Program-made: the position numbers and the translations under genes | Assembly (NCBI RefSeq): GCF_027257195.1 | Contig: NZ_JAPDFS010000001.1 | Span: 433,049-497,048 of the forward strand | Reading direction: 5' to 3' | From: Halorubrum sp. F4 | GTDB taxonomy: Archaea > Halobacteriota > Halobacteria > Halobacteriales > Haloferacaceae | DNA: 64,000 nucleotides | In this document: positions 32,408 to 41,136 of the stretch, in pieces | Position numbering within the stretch: the first letter of the stretch is position 1 | Layout: the number at the start of each line of letters is the position of its first letter | Notes under the pieces: generated by a model | Databases searched by the model: none | What the model was told of the DNA's origin: nothing | What the model saw: the letters and a program-made list of their open reading frames with translations, nothing else

Positions 32408-32647
32408 TTAGTCGAGAGCAACAATCTCAGAGATTCCGTGCGTGGTGAGCGTGACCTCGTAGCCTTGATAGACGAACGACACTCGGATGGAAGAGCCGGG
32501 CTTCGGATTCTGTAATAGGTTTTCCAGCGCGTCAACGTCAATGACCTCTTGTATCGGTGGGTTGAGTTCGGTTGGGTCGGTGTCCTCGCGCTCGGAGACC
32601 TCCTCTATGGCCTCGTAAATTATTGAGTCAGTAGATGCACTATCCAT
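32408..32647 (-). CDS. HalOD1-domain protein
   Basis: 79 residues. IIYEAIEEVSEREDTDP, LNPPIQEVIDVDALENLL and VSFVYQGYEVTLTTHGIS follow the haloarchaeal output domain HalOD1 over its whole length. In host proteins this domain is often an output module of signal transduction; alone it may be a regulator. A TATA-like TTTTATG lies about 23-30 nt upstream of the ATG, so the transcript is probably leaderless. Confidence 0.85.
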   Translation of the reverse strand: MDSASTDSIIYEAIEEVSEREDTDPTELNPPIQEVIDVDALENLLQNPKPGSSIRVSFVYQGYEVTLTTHGISEIVALD

Positions 32648-32670
32648 TATGAGAAGTTCAGGGCAGGCAA

Positions 32671-32680
32671 CATAAAAGAG
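32671..32680 (-). promoter_or_regulatory. TATA-like box for the HalOD1 gene
   Basis: Minus strand CTCTTTTATG, about 24 nt from the ATG at 32647. The spacing matches an archaeal promoter with a leaderless transcript. Confidence 0.5.
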
Positions 32681-32773
32681 TCAGGAAGTAGGAAGCGCGT
32701 TCCTGCCGCTCTCGGCTCGGTGAGGGTACACAGATTTTATCGGAGGATAGGTTCTATTCGCCAAGGAGACCTA

Positions 32774-33049
32774 ATGAGAGAGCATCCGCCGGAGTACGAC
32801 ATTGCTGACCGAGAAGAGGGCGATGACATACTTGCTCGGGGCGACGTGGTCACTCACAACGGGAAGGAGGTCAAAATCTACGACTTCGAGGAGGAGATAG
32901 TGTACGTCGATGAGGACGGCGAGCCGTCGAGGAGTCTCGCGGTGTACCACTACTTCCTCGATGACTTCTCTGGGGACATTGACGAGGTGCCGAAGAAGTA
33001 CGTCCAGTCCCTCGAAGTCGGGAACTTCCTGAATCTAATGGATATCTGA
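32774..33049 (+). CDS. hypothetical acidic protein
   Basis: 91 residues from the ATG at 32774, which has AAGGAGA 5 nt upstream, a real Shine-Dalgarno site and rare in this window. A TATA-like ATTTTATC lies at about 32732. The protein is acidic with GDVVTHNGKEVKIYDFEEEI, likely a small SH3-like barrel. It is divergent from the HalOD1 gene. Function unknown. Confidence 0.65.
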   Translation: MREHPPEYDIADREEGDDILARGDVVTHNGKEVKIYDFEEEIVYVDEDGEPSRSLAVYHYFLDDFSGDIDEVPKKYVQSLEVGNFLNLMDI

Positions 33050-33137
33050 GTATGGAAAGTGGGGGCGTTGGGTAACCAGCCCTGCGACGCGCCCCCGGTC
33101 GCCGTCTGAGTTGACCTTGGGGGCCAACCAGACCCAA

Positions 33138-33323
33138 ATGTGGGCCTCCGTAACCAGCGGAGTGCCCGTGCTGAGAGAAGGTGTCGGGGTACTAAAAGCG
33201 TTCCGTGGAGCGCCCAGAAGTATGCTTCTCTGTTCTCACACAACGGCTATAATAGCAGACGGCGTACCGATTAATCGTAACGGGAGAGACACGGCGACCG
33301 CCCGCTTGCCTACTACGGGGTAG
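33138..33323 (+). CDS. possible small protein after a plus-strand leader motif
   Basis: 61 residues, MWASVTSGVPVLREGVGVLK at the start. The protein is not typical of haloarchaea (few acidic residues), so coding is doubtful. The reason to list it is the perfect leader motif CCAACCAGACCCAA at 33124-33137 abutting the ATG. Confidence 0.35.
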   Translation: MWASVTSGVPVLREGVGVLKAFRGAPRSMLLCSHTTAIIADGVPINRNGRDTATARLPTTG

Positions 33324-33742
33324 TCGCCTGTAATCTCCCCCGTTGCTCTCCAGCGCGGGCAAAAAGGTAGATTTCCGGGGAAGTGGTAATATTTTCTGGT
33401 ACTCTGGGTGCTACTACCGAGTGAACTGACAGCCTCTCCGAGAGGTCACTTATAAAGGCACGACCCCCTATATAAAAGGGTGTATATTATTAGGAGTGAG
33501 ACAAACTGGCTTCAGCAGGACTCAGTTGGGTCTGGTTCTTCTGTTTCAGTCTTATCCGGTGACCGCTCATAGGGGCCAGTTGGTCTCGGTTCTACCCTTC
33601 TACCCAATTCAGGGAACAGAGACTCCTAATCAGGGAGTCGGCGTTCCCGCTGGATTGGACTAAACCGGAGTGGTCACTTCTGGTTGGTCTACTACGGGCA
33701 TCTTCTACTGCCCAAATCTACTCTCCCTTTCAGTACCCTAAT
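33324..33742 (+). promoter_or_regulatory. late-operon control region with TATA boxes
   Basis: CTTATAAAGG and CCTATATAAAAGG lie at about 33449-33480 and look like strong archaeal TATA boxes. Transcripts would start near 33500 and carry a leader of about 240 nt. That leader holds a reverse-oriented leader motif with no ATG (33527-33537), a CCGCTCATAGGGGCCA segment shared with 17688, and a copy of the GTTCC[CT]GC element (33630-33655). Confidence 0.6.
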
Positions 33743-34501
33743 ATGGCGAAACAGTCAGTCAGCGGCAAGACCGAAGCGGAACTCGCCCAGATGCGGGCCG
33801 AGTTCAGCGGGAAGCCGCGCTCTCGAATCTACGACTTCGAGGACTGCTACTGTCTCGCTAAGATACCGCATCAACCCGACGACTACGACGGCCCCGACCG
33901 TTACTGCGCCTCTCACAATCTCGACTACGAGACGAAGCGGTGCAAGTTCCACGGCGGAGCCGGGCACGGTAACCCCGAATCGCTCGACAAATACGCTAAT
34001 CTCAAACACGGTATGAAGGCAACACGCAAGGCGCTACTCGACACGATGACCCGCGAGGGGAACGAGTGGCAGGTCGAACTCTACGAGTGGGTCACAGAGG
34101 AGTGGCCCGAGGCTTATGGAGTAGACACCGCCACCGACCCGAACGCGGAGTACGAGTTCCACGCGCTTGCTCTTGAGATTATCCGAGCAGAGCGAGCCGA
34201 GGGTTGGATTTTCAAGGAAGGCGAGAAGGGGTCGAAGAAAATCTTTGGCCCGGATGGGAGCGTCCACTACGAGGACGTACCCCACTACCTCGCCGATATG
34301 ATGCAACGCCAGCGGAAGTTGATTATGCGGATGGAGGACAATCTCGGTATTAGTCGGAAGGCCCGGCTCAAGGCCGAGAAGACGGACGAGGCCAGCGACC
34401 TCATCAAGTCGTTTGCGGAGGTCGGTGCCTCGCTCATCACCCAGTCCGACAAGGCCTACGACCCGGACGAGTTCGGGCCTCCGTCGGATTCTGCGGAATA
34501 G
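33743..34501 (+). CDS. putative terminase small subunit
   Basis: 252 residues. A Cys/His cluster (DCYCLAKIPHQP, YCASHNLDYETKRCKFHGGAGHG) in residues 30-75 probably binds zinc. Then come LKHGMKATRKALLDTM and a C-terminal NLGISRKARLKAEKT, features seen in small terminase-type proteins of haloarchaeal viruses and phages. It is the first gene of the late operon and lies two genes before the large subunit. DNA-recognition role in packaging is inferred from this context. Confidence 0.6.
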   Translation: MAKQSVSGKTEAELAQMRAEFSGKPRSRIYDFEDCYCLAKIPHQPDDYDGPDRYCASHNLDYETKRCKFHGGAGHGNPESLDKYANLKHGMKATRKALLDTMTREGNEWQVELYEWVTEEWPEAYGVDTATDPNAEYEFHALALEIIRAERAEGWIFKEGEKGSKKIFGPDGSVHYEDVPHYLADMMQRQRKLIMRMEDNLGISRKARLKAEKTDEASDLIKSFAEVGASLITQSDKAYDPDEFGPPSDSAE

Positions 34502-34505
34502 GAAA

Positions 34506-34799
34506 ATGACGTACCTACAACTGTTTAGCGCGGGATACCTGATTGCCCCGGAGGTTCACGTTCGACCCTACGACGGCAGGAACGCCATCGTCGCACAAGA
34601 CCTCTACGCCGACCTCGAATACGCGGTCGGCGGCCCGGTCTACGTAGCGGTCTCCGGCGTCCGGTATCAACTCAAGCCCGAACACGGTGTCCCCGCTGAC
34701 ACGTTGGCTCTCCCAGAAGACCAGTTCCCGTTCCCTCACGAGGAAGGCGACGTGATGCTGGTCGAGAAGGAGGGCGCGGTCGGAGGCCGGTTTGCGTGA
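34506..34799 (+). CDS. hypothetical protein in packaging region
   Basis: 97 residues, MTYLQLFSAGYLIAPEVHVR, mostly beta (GGPVYVAVSGVRYQL) with an acidic EEGDVMLVEKEG turn. Starts 4 nt after the putative small terminase. Function unknown. Confidence 0.65.
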   Translation: MTYLQLFSAGYLIAPEVHVRPYDGRNAIVAQDLYADLEYAVGGPVYVAVSGVRYQLKPEHGVPADTLALPEDQFPFPHEEGDVMLVEKEGAVGGRFA

Positions 34800-34875
34800 G
34801 CGCGTTCCCGCAGTTATGCGCTCTCCCGACCTCGGCGGTTCCCCATAATGGGAACCAACGGTTGCGAGTACGCTG

Positions 34876-35064
34876 ATGGCGGCTTCTTCCCACGCAGGCC
34901 CCGGTGAGGGGCTTGACAAGCCGGAAGAGGTCATCATCGAGACCCACGAGGAGTTCGACCGAGAACGGCTGTTCGTCGGTTGGCAGGGAAACGGCTACAC
35001 CGAAGACACCTGCTGGCTTCTCGCTGACCTCGATATCGTCTGTAAACTGTCGTCTTGGGAATAA
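34876..35064 (+). CDS. small protein upstream of terL
   Basis: 62 residues, EEVIIETHEEFDRERLFVGW and TEDTCWLLADLDIVCKLSSW. A small alpha/beta protein, 3 nt before the terminase gene. The 76-nt gap upstream carries a GCGTTCCCGCAG word like the recurrent element. Function unknown. Confidence 0.6.
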   Translation: MAASSHAGPGEGLDKPEEVIIETHEEFDRERLFVGWQGNGYTEDTCWLLADLDIVCKLSSWE

Positions 35065-35067
35065 TCT

Positions 35068-36771
35068 ATGGAAGAAGACGGAGATATCCTCACAGCCTTT
35101 GCTGAACAACTCGGCGTCGAGCCGGAGGTTGTGGAGGAACGCTGGGACGGTCGCCCTGACCGTCTGATGGAGGATATCTTCCGTATCCGTGATATGGACA
35201 CGGGCGAGGTTCGAGACCTCGAACTGTTCGAGACACAGCGGAAGGCCGTTATGGCCTACTTCTACGGCAACGCCGACACGATTAACAACTACAAGGGTCG
35301 GCGTATCGGGTACTCGTTCATCTACGGCCTCTGCTTTCTGGTAGAGGGGATTCTCGTTCCTAACTCGTTCTACCCCGTGGTTTCACGGAAGTACGAGCAG
35401 GCCGAGAACCGCATCGAGGATATCGAGAACCTGATTGACAACGCGAAGGTCGATATTCCGACGAATTTCGTCAACAAGGGCGAAATCGAACTCTGGAACG
35501 GCTCGGGCTACAAGGCCTACTCCGGTGACCCGGACGCCTCTCGTGGTGACAAGTCCGCACGGGCTGTTCTCCTTGACGAGATGGCCTTCATCGAAGACCA
35601 GAATAAGGTCAAGCGTGCGTTCGGGGCTTTCCTCTCTCTGGGGAAGAACCGGAAGATGGTGCAGGTCTCGACGCCGAACGTCAAGAACGACCTGTTTATG
35701 ACTACCCACAATCGGGGAACCGAGAGTGGGTACGACGAAGACGGCAAGCGTGTTGGCGTCATCGCCATCAAGCAACCGTCGTTCTACAACGCCGACGAGA
35801 TTGACATAAACCGCCCCCTCTACGAGCAGGATGTTCAGCCGGTTCGCCCGGATATGAACATCGAGATGATAGAGGACGAGCGGGCGTCCGACCCGCTCGG
35901 GTTCGGGCAGGAATACCTCTGTCGGCCCATCGTTGACGAGTACCGCTTCTTCTCCGAGGAGGCGATTGCGGAGGCGATGGAACGCGGCGAGAACGTGCTG
36001 ACGGGTCTGGAACTCCCGAGCGCGGACTTCCGCGTTATCGGCGTGGACATTGGCATCTCGAAGGACGACACCGTTGTTCAGGTGTTCGACCACGACGGCT
36101 CCCGGCGGATTCACCGCTATATGGAGGTCGTGACCGACGAGGTGCTGGCCCAGCACGGGTTCGGCTCCCCCGACCGGGGGAACGCCCGTCAGGTCGCCAC
36201 TCGAATCGCCCACCTCTTCCGGGCGCTCGACGCCGACCTCGTCGTTCTCGACAAGACGGGGCCGGGCGAGACCTTCGACCGGCAGATTACCGAGAAGTTG
36301 GGAAGGGCCGTTCTCGGCTTCAACTTCTCAGACAAGCGGCGCGTCGAGGAGATGATGGGAGACTTCAACAATGCCCTACGGAACGGGCAGGTCTCCTTGA
36401 TTCCCGACGACCGCTTCCGCGACGAACTTGAGTCCGTCGTGAAAATCAAGAAGGAGGACTGGTCGGTGCCGAAGTTCTCCGGCAAGGACAACTCCGAGAC
36501 GGGGAAGGACGACACGGCGATGGCCGCTGTGTTAGCCGCTTTCCCGCCGGGTTACGCAGTCCAGCCGGGGCGACAGGCCGACCAGCGCAGTCCCGACGAC
36601 TCCTTCAGCGAGATGGGGGTGACGGAGACCCCGCAGACCCCCGAGAAGCGCGACGTATCGAGAGAGGCGGCCCAGCGCCACGCAGACGCGGCGTTCGGGT
36701 CAGCCAGTATCAATAGGAGCAGAGGCGGATACGGTTCGCGGCGCTCCTACACAGCAAGACACAGACGCTAA
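35068..36771 (+). CDS. terL: terminase large subunit
   Basis: 567 residues. The N-terminal ATPase shows VLLDEMAFIED (Walker B near residue 168) and VSTPNVKNDLF (coupling motif); the Walker A is divergent. The C-terminal RNase H-like nuclease shows VIGVDIGISKDDT (near 324), LVVLDKTGPGET (near 390) and GKDDTAMAAVLAAF (near 479), supplying the acidic triad. It drives DNA into proheads and cuts it. It is followed by the portal gene after 15 nt. Confidence 0.93.
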   Translation: MEEDGDILTAFAEQLGVEPEVVEERWDGRPDRLMEDIFRIRDMDTGEVRDLELFETQRKAVMAYFYGNADTINNYKGRRIGYSFIYGLCFLVEGILVPNSFYPVVSRKYEQAENRIEDIENLIDNAKVDIPTNFVNKGEIELWNGSGYKAYSGDPDASRGDKSARAVLLDEMAFIEDQNKVKRAFGAFLSLGKNRKMVQVSTPNVKNDLFMTTHNRGTESGYDEDGKRVGVIAIKQPSFYNADEIDINRPLYEQDVQPVRPDMNIEMIEDERASDPLGFGQEYLCRPIVDEYRFFSEEAIAEAMERGENVLTGLELPSADFRVIGVDIGISKDDTVVQVFDHDGSRRIHRYMEVVTDEVLAQHGFGSPDRGNARQVATRIAHLFRALDADLVVLDKTGPGETFDRQITEKLGRAVLGFNFSDKRRVEEMMGDFNNALRNGQVSLIPDDRFRDELESVVKIKKEDWSVPKFSGKDNSETGKDDTAMAAVLAAFPPGYAVQPGRQADQRSPDDSFSEMGVTETPQTPEKRDVSREAAQRHADAAFGSASINRSRGGYGSRRSYTARHRR

Positions 36772-36786
36772 TCTATCTACTAACCG

Positions 36787-38238
36787 ATGGGAAACGTTAA
36801 AGACGAAATTCTCCGCCGAGCGATGGCTGGCGAACTCGACGGCGTAAGCCGCGAGCAGGCCACGTTCGCACTCGACTCCTCCAAGGCCGTCATCAAGCAA
36901 CGGCAGGGGTCGGGAAGCGAACCAAGGCCGAGCGAGCCGCCGACGGAGAAGATTCAGGAATACCGCCTCGTGGCGGATACTGACCCTCACATCAAGGAGG
37001 GCGTCGAGACGTTCGTGGACTATCTCATCGGGTCTGGTTGGAACATCGAGCCTTTCAACGTCATCGGCGTGGACGAAGGCCAAACCGACGACGACGGCGA
37101 GGTGTCCGACCTACGACTTCTGTTCGCAATGTCCCCGACGTGGGAGGACGCCTACGATATGTGGGTGAAGCACGCTCTCATCGACGGGACGGCCTTTATG
37201 GAACTCGTTGTCGAGAACGACGTGTTCCGTCCGAAAGTCCTCCCGACGGAGATGGTCTCTATCCAGACCGACGAGTTCGGGAAGGAGACCGGGTACGTCC
37301 TTGAGACAGAGGACGGCGATGAAATCGAGTTCGAGCCGTATGACCTCGCCGTACTCCGGTTCCACCGGCACCCCGGCGAGGACTTCGGGCGCTCGCTCAT
37401 CGAGGCGTGTGAAGAGCAGGCCGATATGCTCCGCGATATGGAGATTGATATGGCCCGCTTCATCGCCACGAAGGCCTACCCTCCGATTCTGTGGCAACTC
37501 GGGAGCGAAGAGCGCCCGTGGACGCAGACGCAAATCGACACTTGGCTCAACACGATTCAGGATATCGAGCCGGAGTCGATGTTGGCGGTCGGCCACGACG
37601 TTGACCACTCGGTTGTCGGGGTCACTTCGACCTCGTCCGACCAAGGGGCGATGAAACTGGAAGGCACCTTCCAGCATCTCCTGAAGCGCATCTACACGGC
37701 GCTCGGCCTTCCCGCCTTCCTCGGGAATATTGATTCCGAAGGTGGCCGGAACGAGGCCGTCGCCCTGATGCCGAAGTTCGACCGCCGCATCCAGCGGTAC
37801 AGGTCGAAGATTCGGGACGCCGTTCGGCACCAGATTTTCGTCTCCATCCTCGCTGGTGACAGCGAGCCGGGTGAGGCGGGAGTCCTGCCCCCGGAGTTCG
37901 AGTTCGGCCAGCACTCCAGCGAGGAGGAGCGGCTGGACGCCGATATGGCAATCAAACTGGTCAACAATGGTCTACTCTCTCGTGAAGCCGCCGCCAAGCG
38001 CGTAGGCATCGACCCTGAAACGGAAATGCCCCAAGACGGGGAACTGGACGAACACATCCGTATCATCCAAGAGTTGGCTGGTAAGGGCGACGACGTTCAG
38101 AATCCCGACGGCGGGCGTCCCTCTGATACAGGCGGTGGTACGCGGTCGAGCGGCGAAGAAGTCAAGACTCGACAGAACCCCGAACGTGATTCTTCCGGCG
38201 GGAACTCCCGCCCACAGGAGGATATCTCGAACGACTGA
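36787..38238 (+). CDS. portal protein
   Basis: 483 residues. DPHIKEGVETFVDYLIGSGW near the N-terminus, LRFHRHPGEDFGRSLIEACE in the middle, and LGLPAFLGNIDSEGGRNEAV with a following MPKFDRRIQRYRSKI are the usual portal landmarks. A disordered Ser/Gly tail ends the protein. It forms the ring through which DNA enters. Position directly after terL supports the call. Confidence 0.9.
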   Translation: MGNVKDEILRRAMAGELDGVSREQATFALDSSKAVIKQRQGSGSEPRPSEPPTEKIQEYRLVADTDPHIKEGVETFVDYLIGSGWNIEPFNVIGVDEGQTDDDGEVSDLRLLFAMSPTWEDAYDMWVKHALIDGTAFMELVVENDVFRPKVLPTEMVSIQTDEFGKETGYVLETEDGDEIEFEPYDLAVLRFHRHPGEDFGRSLIEACEEQADMLRDMEIDMARFIATKAYPPILWQLGSEERPWTQTQIDTWLNTIQDIEPESMLAVGHDVDHSVVGVTSTSSDQGAMKLEGTFQHLLKRIYTALGLPAFLGNIDSEGGRNEAVALMPKFDRRIQRYRSKIRDAVRHQIFVSILAGDSEPGEAGVLPPEFEFGQHSSEEERLDADMAIKLVNNGLLSREAAAKRVGIDPETEMPQDGELDEHIRIIQELAGKGDDVQNPDGGRPSDTGGGTRSSGEEVKTRQNPERDSSGGNSRPQEDISND

Positions 38239-38244
38239 TGTATT

Positions 38245-38478
38245 ATGGACGACCGCGAGCGTGACGAAATCCTGTGGCGGCTCGATGAGCGGACGGAACG
38301 GATGGACGCTCGCGTAGAACGAATCGACAACCGGCAATCCGAGAACGCCGAGGCAATCGAAGACCTCGACACTCGGGTAACCCGGAACACGACCGTTCTC
38401 GCGGGAATCACGTTCGGCCTTTCCTCCCTTCTCGCCGCCGTCATCGGGAAATTCAACGCACTATTTCACCTAAAATGA
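38245..38478 (+). CDS. small coiled-coil membrane protein
   Basis: 77 residues. An N-terminal heptad-type coiled coil (DERTERMDARVERIDNRQSE) is followed by one transmembrane helix near the end (LAGITFGLSSLLAAVIGKF). This matches the layout of XhlA-type or other small phage membrane proteins; a role in lysis is possible but unproven. The stop overlaps the protease ATG by 4 nt. Confidence 0.7.
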   Translation: MDDRERDEILWRLDERTERMDARVERIDNRQSENAEAIEDLDTRVTRNTTVLAGITFGLSSLLAAVIGKFNALFHLK

Positions 38479-39131
38479 GTACCGCACAAGACGCCCAGCC
38501 GGACGACGAAGCCGGGTTCGGGCTGAACATCTCGTTCAGCGCCCCCGAGGTCATCGTCCGCGACGAAGACGGCTTCAACGAATACGGCGTCCGAGAACAC
38601 GACGACGGCTCAATCGACGTTATCTTTGCGGCGATGGAGCCGGGCGAGCGCAAGGGCATCGAAGTGACCGAGGCGTTCCTGCGGCGTGTGGCCTCCCACC
38701 AGTACGGAGACCGCCTTCCGCTCCAGTTCGACCACTCCCGCTCACAGCGGGCGAACGTCGGCTGGATTGACCCCTCGAACATCAAGTTCAGCGATGGGTT
38801 CCTGAAGGTGATGGCTCACATCCCGAACACGGGGAGCCAAATCCGCACGGACACCATCAAGGACTTCACCCACGACCCACCCGCAATCTCGGACGGCTCC
38901 GTTGGGTTCGACTTCCGTTCCATCAAGGTCGAGAAGTCGAACGACCCCGACGAGTCGCCCCAGTTCAAGGACGCTCGGCTTCAGGAGTTCTCCCTGACGC
39001 CGTTCCCGGCAGGCTACGACAACGGCGGCCTGTCACCGCAATTCAGCCAGTCAGTAGACGACTTTATGACCCCCGCTAAGCCCGACTGGGGAGAGAGTTG
39101 TCTGCTTGCTCGGCCCTACCGAATCGAATAA
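38475..39131 (+). CDS. prohead maturation protease
   Basis: 218 residues. LPLQFDHSR (His near residue 79), DGSVGFDFRS (Ser near 142) and LQEFSLTPFPA (near 174) match the catalytic order of HK97-type U35 prohead proteases. It should trim scaffold and capsid during head maturation. It lies between portal and the scaffold-like gene, as usual. Confidence 0.88.
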   Translation: MSTAQDAQPDDEAGFGLNISFSAPEVIVRDEDGFNEYGVREHDDGSIDVIFAAMEPGERKGIEVTEAFLRRVASHQYGDRLPLQFDHSRSQRANVGWIDPSNIKFSDGFLKVMAHIPNTGSQIRTDTIKDFTHDPPAISDGSVGFDFRSIKVEKSNDPDESPQFKDARLQEFSLTPFPAGYDNGGLSPQFSQSVDDFMTPAKPDWGESCLLARPYRIE

Positions 39132-39146
39132 TCTCTCTACACTACT

Positions 39147-39599
39147 ATGCACGAGTTCTCACTCACCAAGGATATCGAGGAGATGGACGCAGGCGAACTT
39201 CGCTCCACCCTTGACGAATTTATGGAGAAGCACGGCGAGAACGTCGAGGCCTACGCGGGCCTTGAGGACGACCTCGCGGAATACAGCGAGCAGGTCGAGG
39301 CCCTTGAGGGCGACCTTGAGACGGCCCAGACCTACTTCGCTGAGAAAGCCGCTGACTACACCCACCTCGAAGCGGAGGTAATCGTCGAGCGGTTCTCGCT
39401 CGCGGAGACCATCGAGATGGCTGGCGAGGCCGAGGAGGCCGAGTTCAGCGAGCCGGAGGCCCCCGAAGAGGAGGCCGAGGCCGACGAGGAGACCCGCTTC
39501 TCGGAGCGCCCGGAGAAGGGCCGCGTCCCCAGCGACGCCGACAAGAGCGCCTTCTCGGAGCAGGCTGAGGACGACGTTTCCCGCCTGCTCGGACTGTAA
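39147..39599 (+). CDS. scaffold-like protein
   Basis: 150 residues, very acidic. A helical coiled coil (NVEAYAGLEDDLAEYSEQVE) covers residues about 25-75, and a Glu/Ala/Pro-rich linker leads to a short C-terminus ending in RLLGL. The composition, size and place between protease and capsid fit a head scaffold. The leader before the ATG is pyrimidine-rich (ATCTCTCTACACTACT). Confidence 0.75.
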   Translation: MHEFSLTKDIEEMDAGELRSTLDEFMEKHGENVEAYAGLEDDLAEYSEQVEALEGDLETAQTYFAEKAADYTHLEAEVIVERFSLAETIEMAGEAEEAEFSEPEAPEEEAEADEETRFSERPEKGRVPSDADKSAFSEQAEDDVSRLLGL

Positions 39600-39608
39600 G
39601 CAGACTTC

Positions 39609-39629
39609 TAACTCTCACTCTCTCTACCA
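39609..39629 (+). promoter_or_regulatory. pyrimidine-rich late leader
   Basis: CTAACTCTCACTCTCTCTAC lies directly before CAATG of the decoration gene. Similar CTCTCTCTAC stretches precede the scaffold (39125), capsid (40126), sheath (45127) and tube (46439) genes. No Shine-Dalgarno site is present. Confidence 0.5.
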
Positions 39630-40106
39630 ATGGTTCACGCACGTATTGCTACTGGTGCAGAACAGCCCATCAACCGCGATGGCGGTCTCGCGCAGGCCGT
39701 TGTCGAAGAGGCCGACCTCGTTGGCCTCAACGCGGACGGCGACGTTGTCAAGGCCGACGCGGACTCCGCTTCTGCGGTCTCCGCTGTCGGTATCGCCGCC
39801 GCGCCTACTGACGACCTCTCGAACTATGCGACCGCTCCCGACACCGTTCGCTCGGTTGTCGAGAGCGAGCGCAGTCTCGTTGGCCGCGACCGCATCGCGT
39901 TCATCAACCACGGCGTTATCGTGGAGAACGCGGACGAGGACTGGGGCTTCACCCCCGGTGAGCCGGTCTTCCTCGCGGTCGGCGGCGGCTACACGCAGGA
40001 CGAGCCTGCGGACGCTTCCGGCGAACTCCGGCAGGTCGTCGGTGTCGCTATCGAGGACGGCAACGCGCTGTTCCTGAACATCAACTACGACTACACGGTT
40101 GCCTAA
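39630..40106 (+). CDS. head decoration (capsid cement) protein
   Basis: 158 residues. Mostly beta and rich in Ala, Val, Gly and Asp. VVKADADSASAVSAVGIAAA and DWGFTPGEPVFLAVGGGYTQ match the pattern of DUF2190-like or lambda D-type decoration proteins, which sit on the capsid surface. It lies just before the major capsid gene. Confidence 0.82.
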   Translation: MVHARIATGAEQPINRDGGLAQAVVEEADLVGLNADGDVVKADADSASAVSAVGIAAAPTDDLSNYATAPDTVRSVVESERSLVGRDRIAFINHGVIVENADEDWGFTPGEPVFLAVGGGYTQDEPADASGELRQVVGVAIEDGNALFLNINYDYTVA

Positions 40107-40156
40107 TCCGGCCCGCGCAGTCTCTCAATCTCTCTACACTTTCGAGGTATTCTACA

Positions 40157-41125
40157 ATGGTTAACCCCTCCCGCAAGCGCGAACTGACCACCAAGGACGA
40201 CGTTCCCCTCTCCGACCTTCTCGGCTACGGTCTCGAACTCATCGAGACCTACAAGGAGGCCCCGCGCTCGTTCCTTGCGAACTTCACTCAGGAGGTTTCC
40301 AGCCGCACGTTCCTCACCCGCACGGGTGATATGACGTGGCAGGAAGCCGCCGAGATGGAACACGCTCGCACCGGCACCCTGTCGAGCGAGCAGATGGCCT
40401 TCTCGGTCAAGTCCTACGAGCGTTCCCTCGGCTACTCCCGCGAGTTCATTGAGGACAACCCCTCCGAGATTCTCCGAGCGGAGTTTCAGGAACTCGTCAA
40501 GGGCGCGGACACCAAGGAGTTCGAGGTTCTCTTCGAGGTTCTGAAGAACGGTGTCGCGGACGGCACCGAACTCTGGTACACGCCCCAGCCCTACGCCGGG
40601 CAGACGTTCACGAACACCCACGACCACGTCCACGAGGACACCGCATCGCTGTTCGGTGACACGTCGGCGCACACGGTCGCCCAGCACATCCGGGCGGCCA
40701 ACAAAGACCTCCGCGAACACGGCTACCGCCCGCAGGTCGCCCTCGTCTCTCACGAGGTCGCTGGCGAGATGGTCGGTGAGCGCAAGGACGGTATGAACTA
40801 CCACATCCCCGAGGCCGAGGGGCTTCGTGAGGGTGCGCTCCCCGAGACCACGCTGGTCGAGGACGGCGTTCGCTTCGTCCAGACGGCGTGGCTCAACGGC
40901 GACGAGGAGATGGACGTGTTCGTTATCTCCGAGGGCCAGCCCATCAAGACGAACTACGTCCGCCCCGTCGAACTGACGGACAACACGGGCGCTCCCATCG
41001 GCGGTTCCGGTGGCTCCTTCGGTGACCCCGCCGCTCTGCTCGGTGCCTACGGCTCGATGCGCTTCGGCGCGAAGATGGCCGACCCGCTCTCGGCTGTCAA
41101 GTTCACCATCGACAACCTCGCCTGA
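40157..41125 (+). CDS. major capsid protein
   Basis: 322 residues. No signal; the layout suits an HK97-fold capsid: extended N-arm, a helical RSFLANFTQEVSSRTFLTR, YERSLGYSREFIEDNP, GYRPQVALVSHEVAGEM (A-domain) and a C-terminal AYGSMRFGAKMADPLSAV. It has the low-tryptophan, strongly biased codon use of a highly expressed gene. The leader holds CTCTCTACACTTT with the ATG some 20 nt on. Confidence 0.9.
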   Translation: MVNPSRKRELTTKDDVPLSDLLGYGLELIETYKEAPRSFLANFTQEVSSRTFLTRTGDMTWQEAAEMEHARTGTLSSEQMAFSVKSYERSLGYSREFIEDNPSEILRAEFQELVKGADTKEFEVLFEVLKNGVADGTELWYTPQPYAGQTFTNTHDHVHEDTASLFGDTSAHTVAQHIRAANKDLREHGYRPQVALVSHEVAGEMVGERKDGMNYHIPEAEGLREGALPETTLVEDGVRFVQTAWLNGDEEMDVFVISEGQPIKTNYVRPVELTDNTGAPIGGSGGSFGDPAALLGAYGSMRFGAKMADPLSAVKFTIDNLA

Positions 41126-41136
41126 ACGGGTCATAG

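Noticed and set aside
33524-33540. Leader motif on the minus strand at 33527-33537 as a gene start
   Set aside because: The motif is followed by CTGAGTCC, with no ATG or plausible frame; I treat it as an orphan copy.
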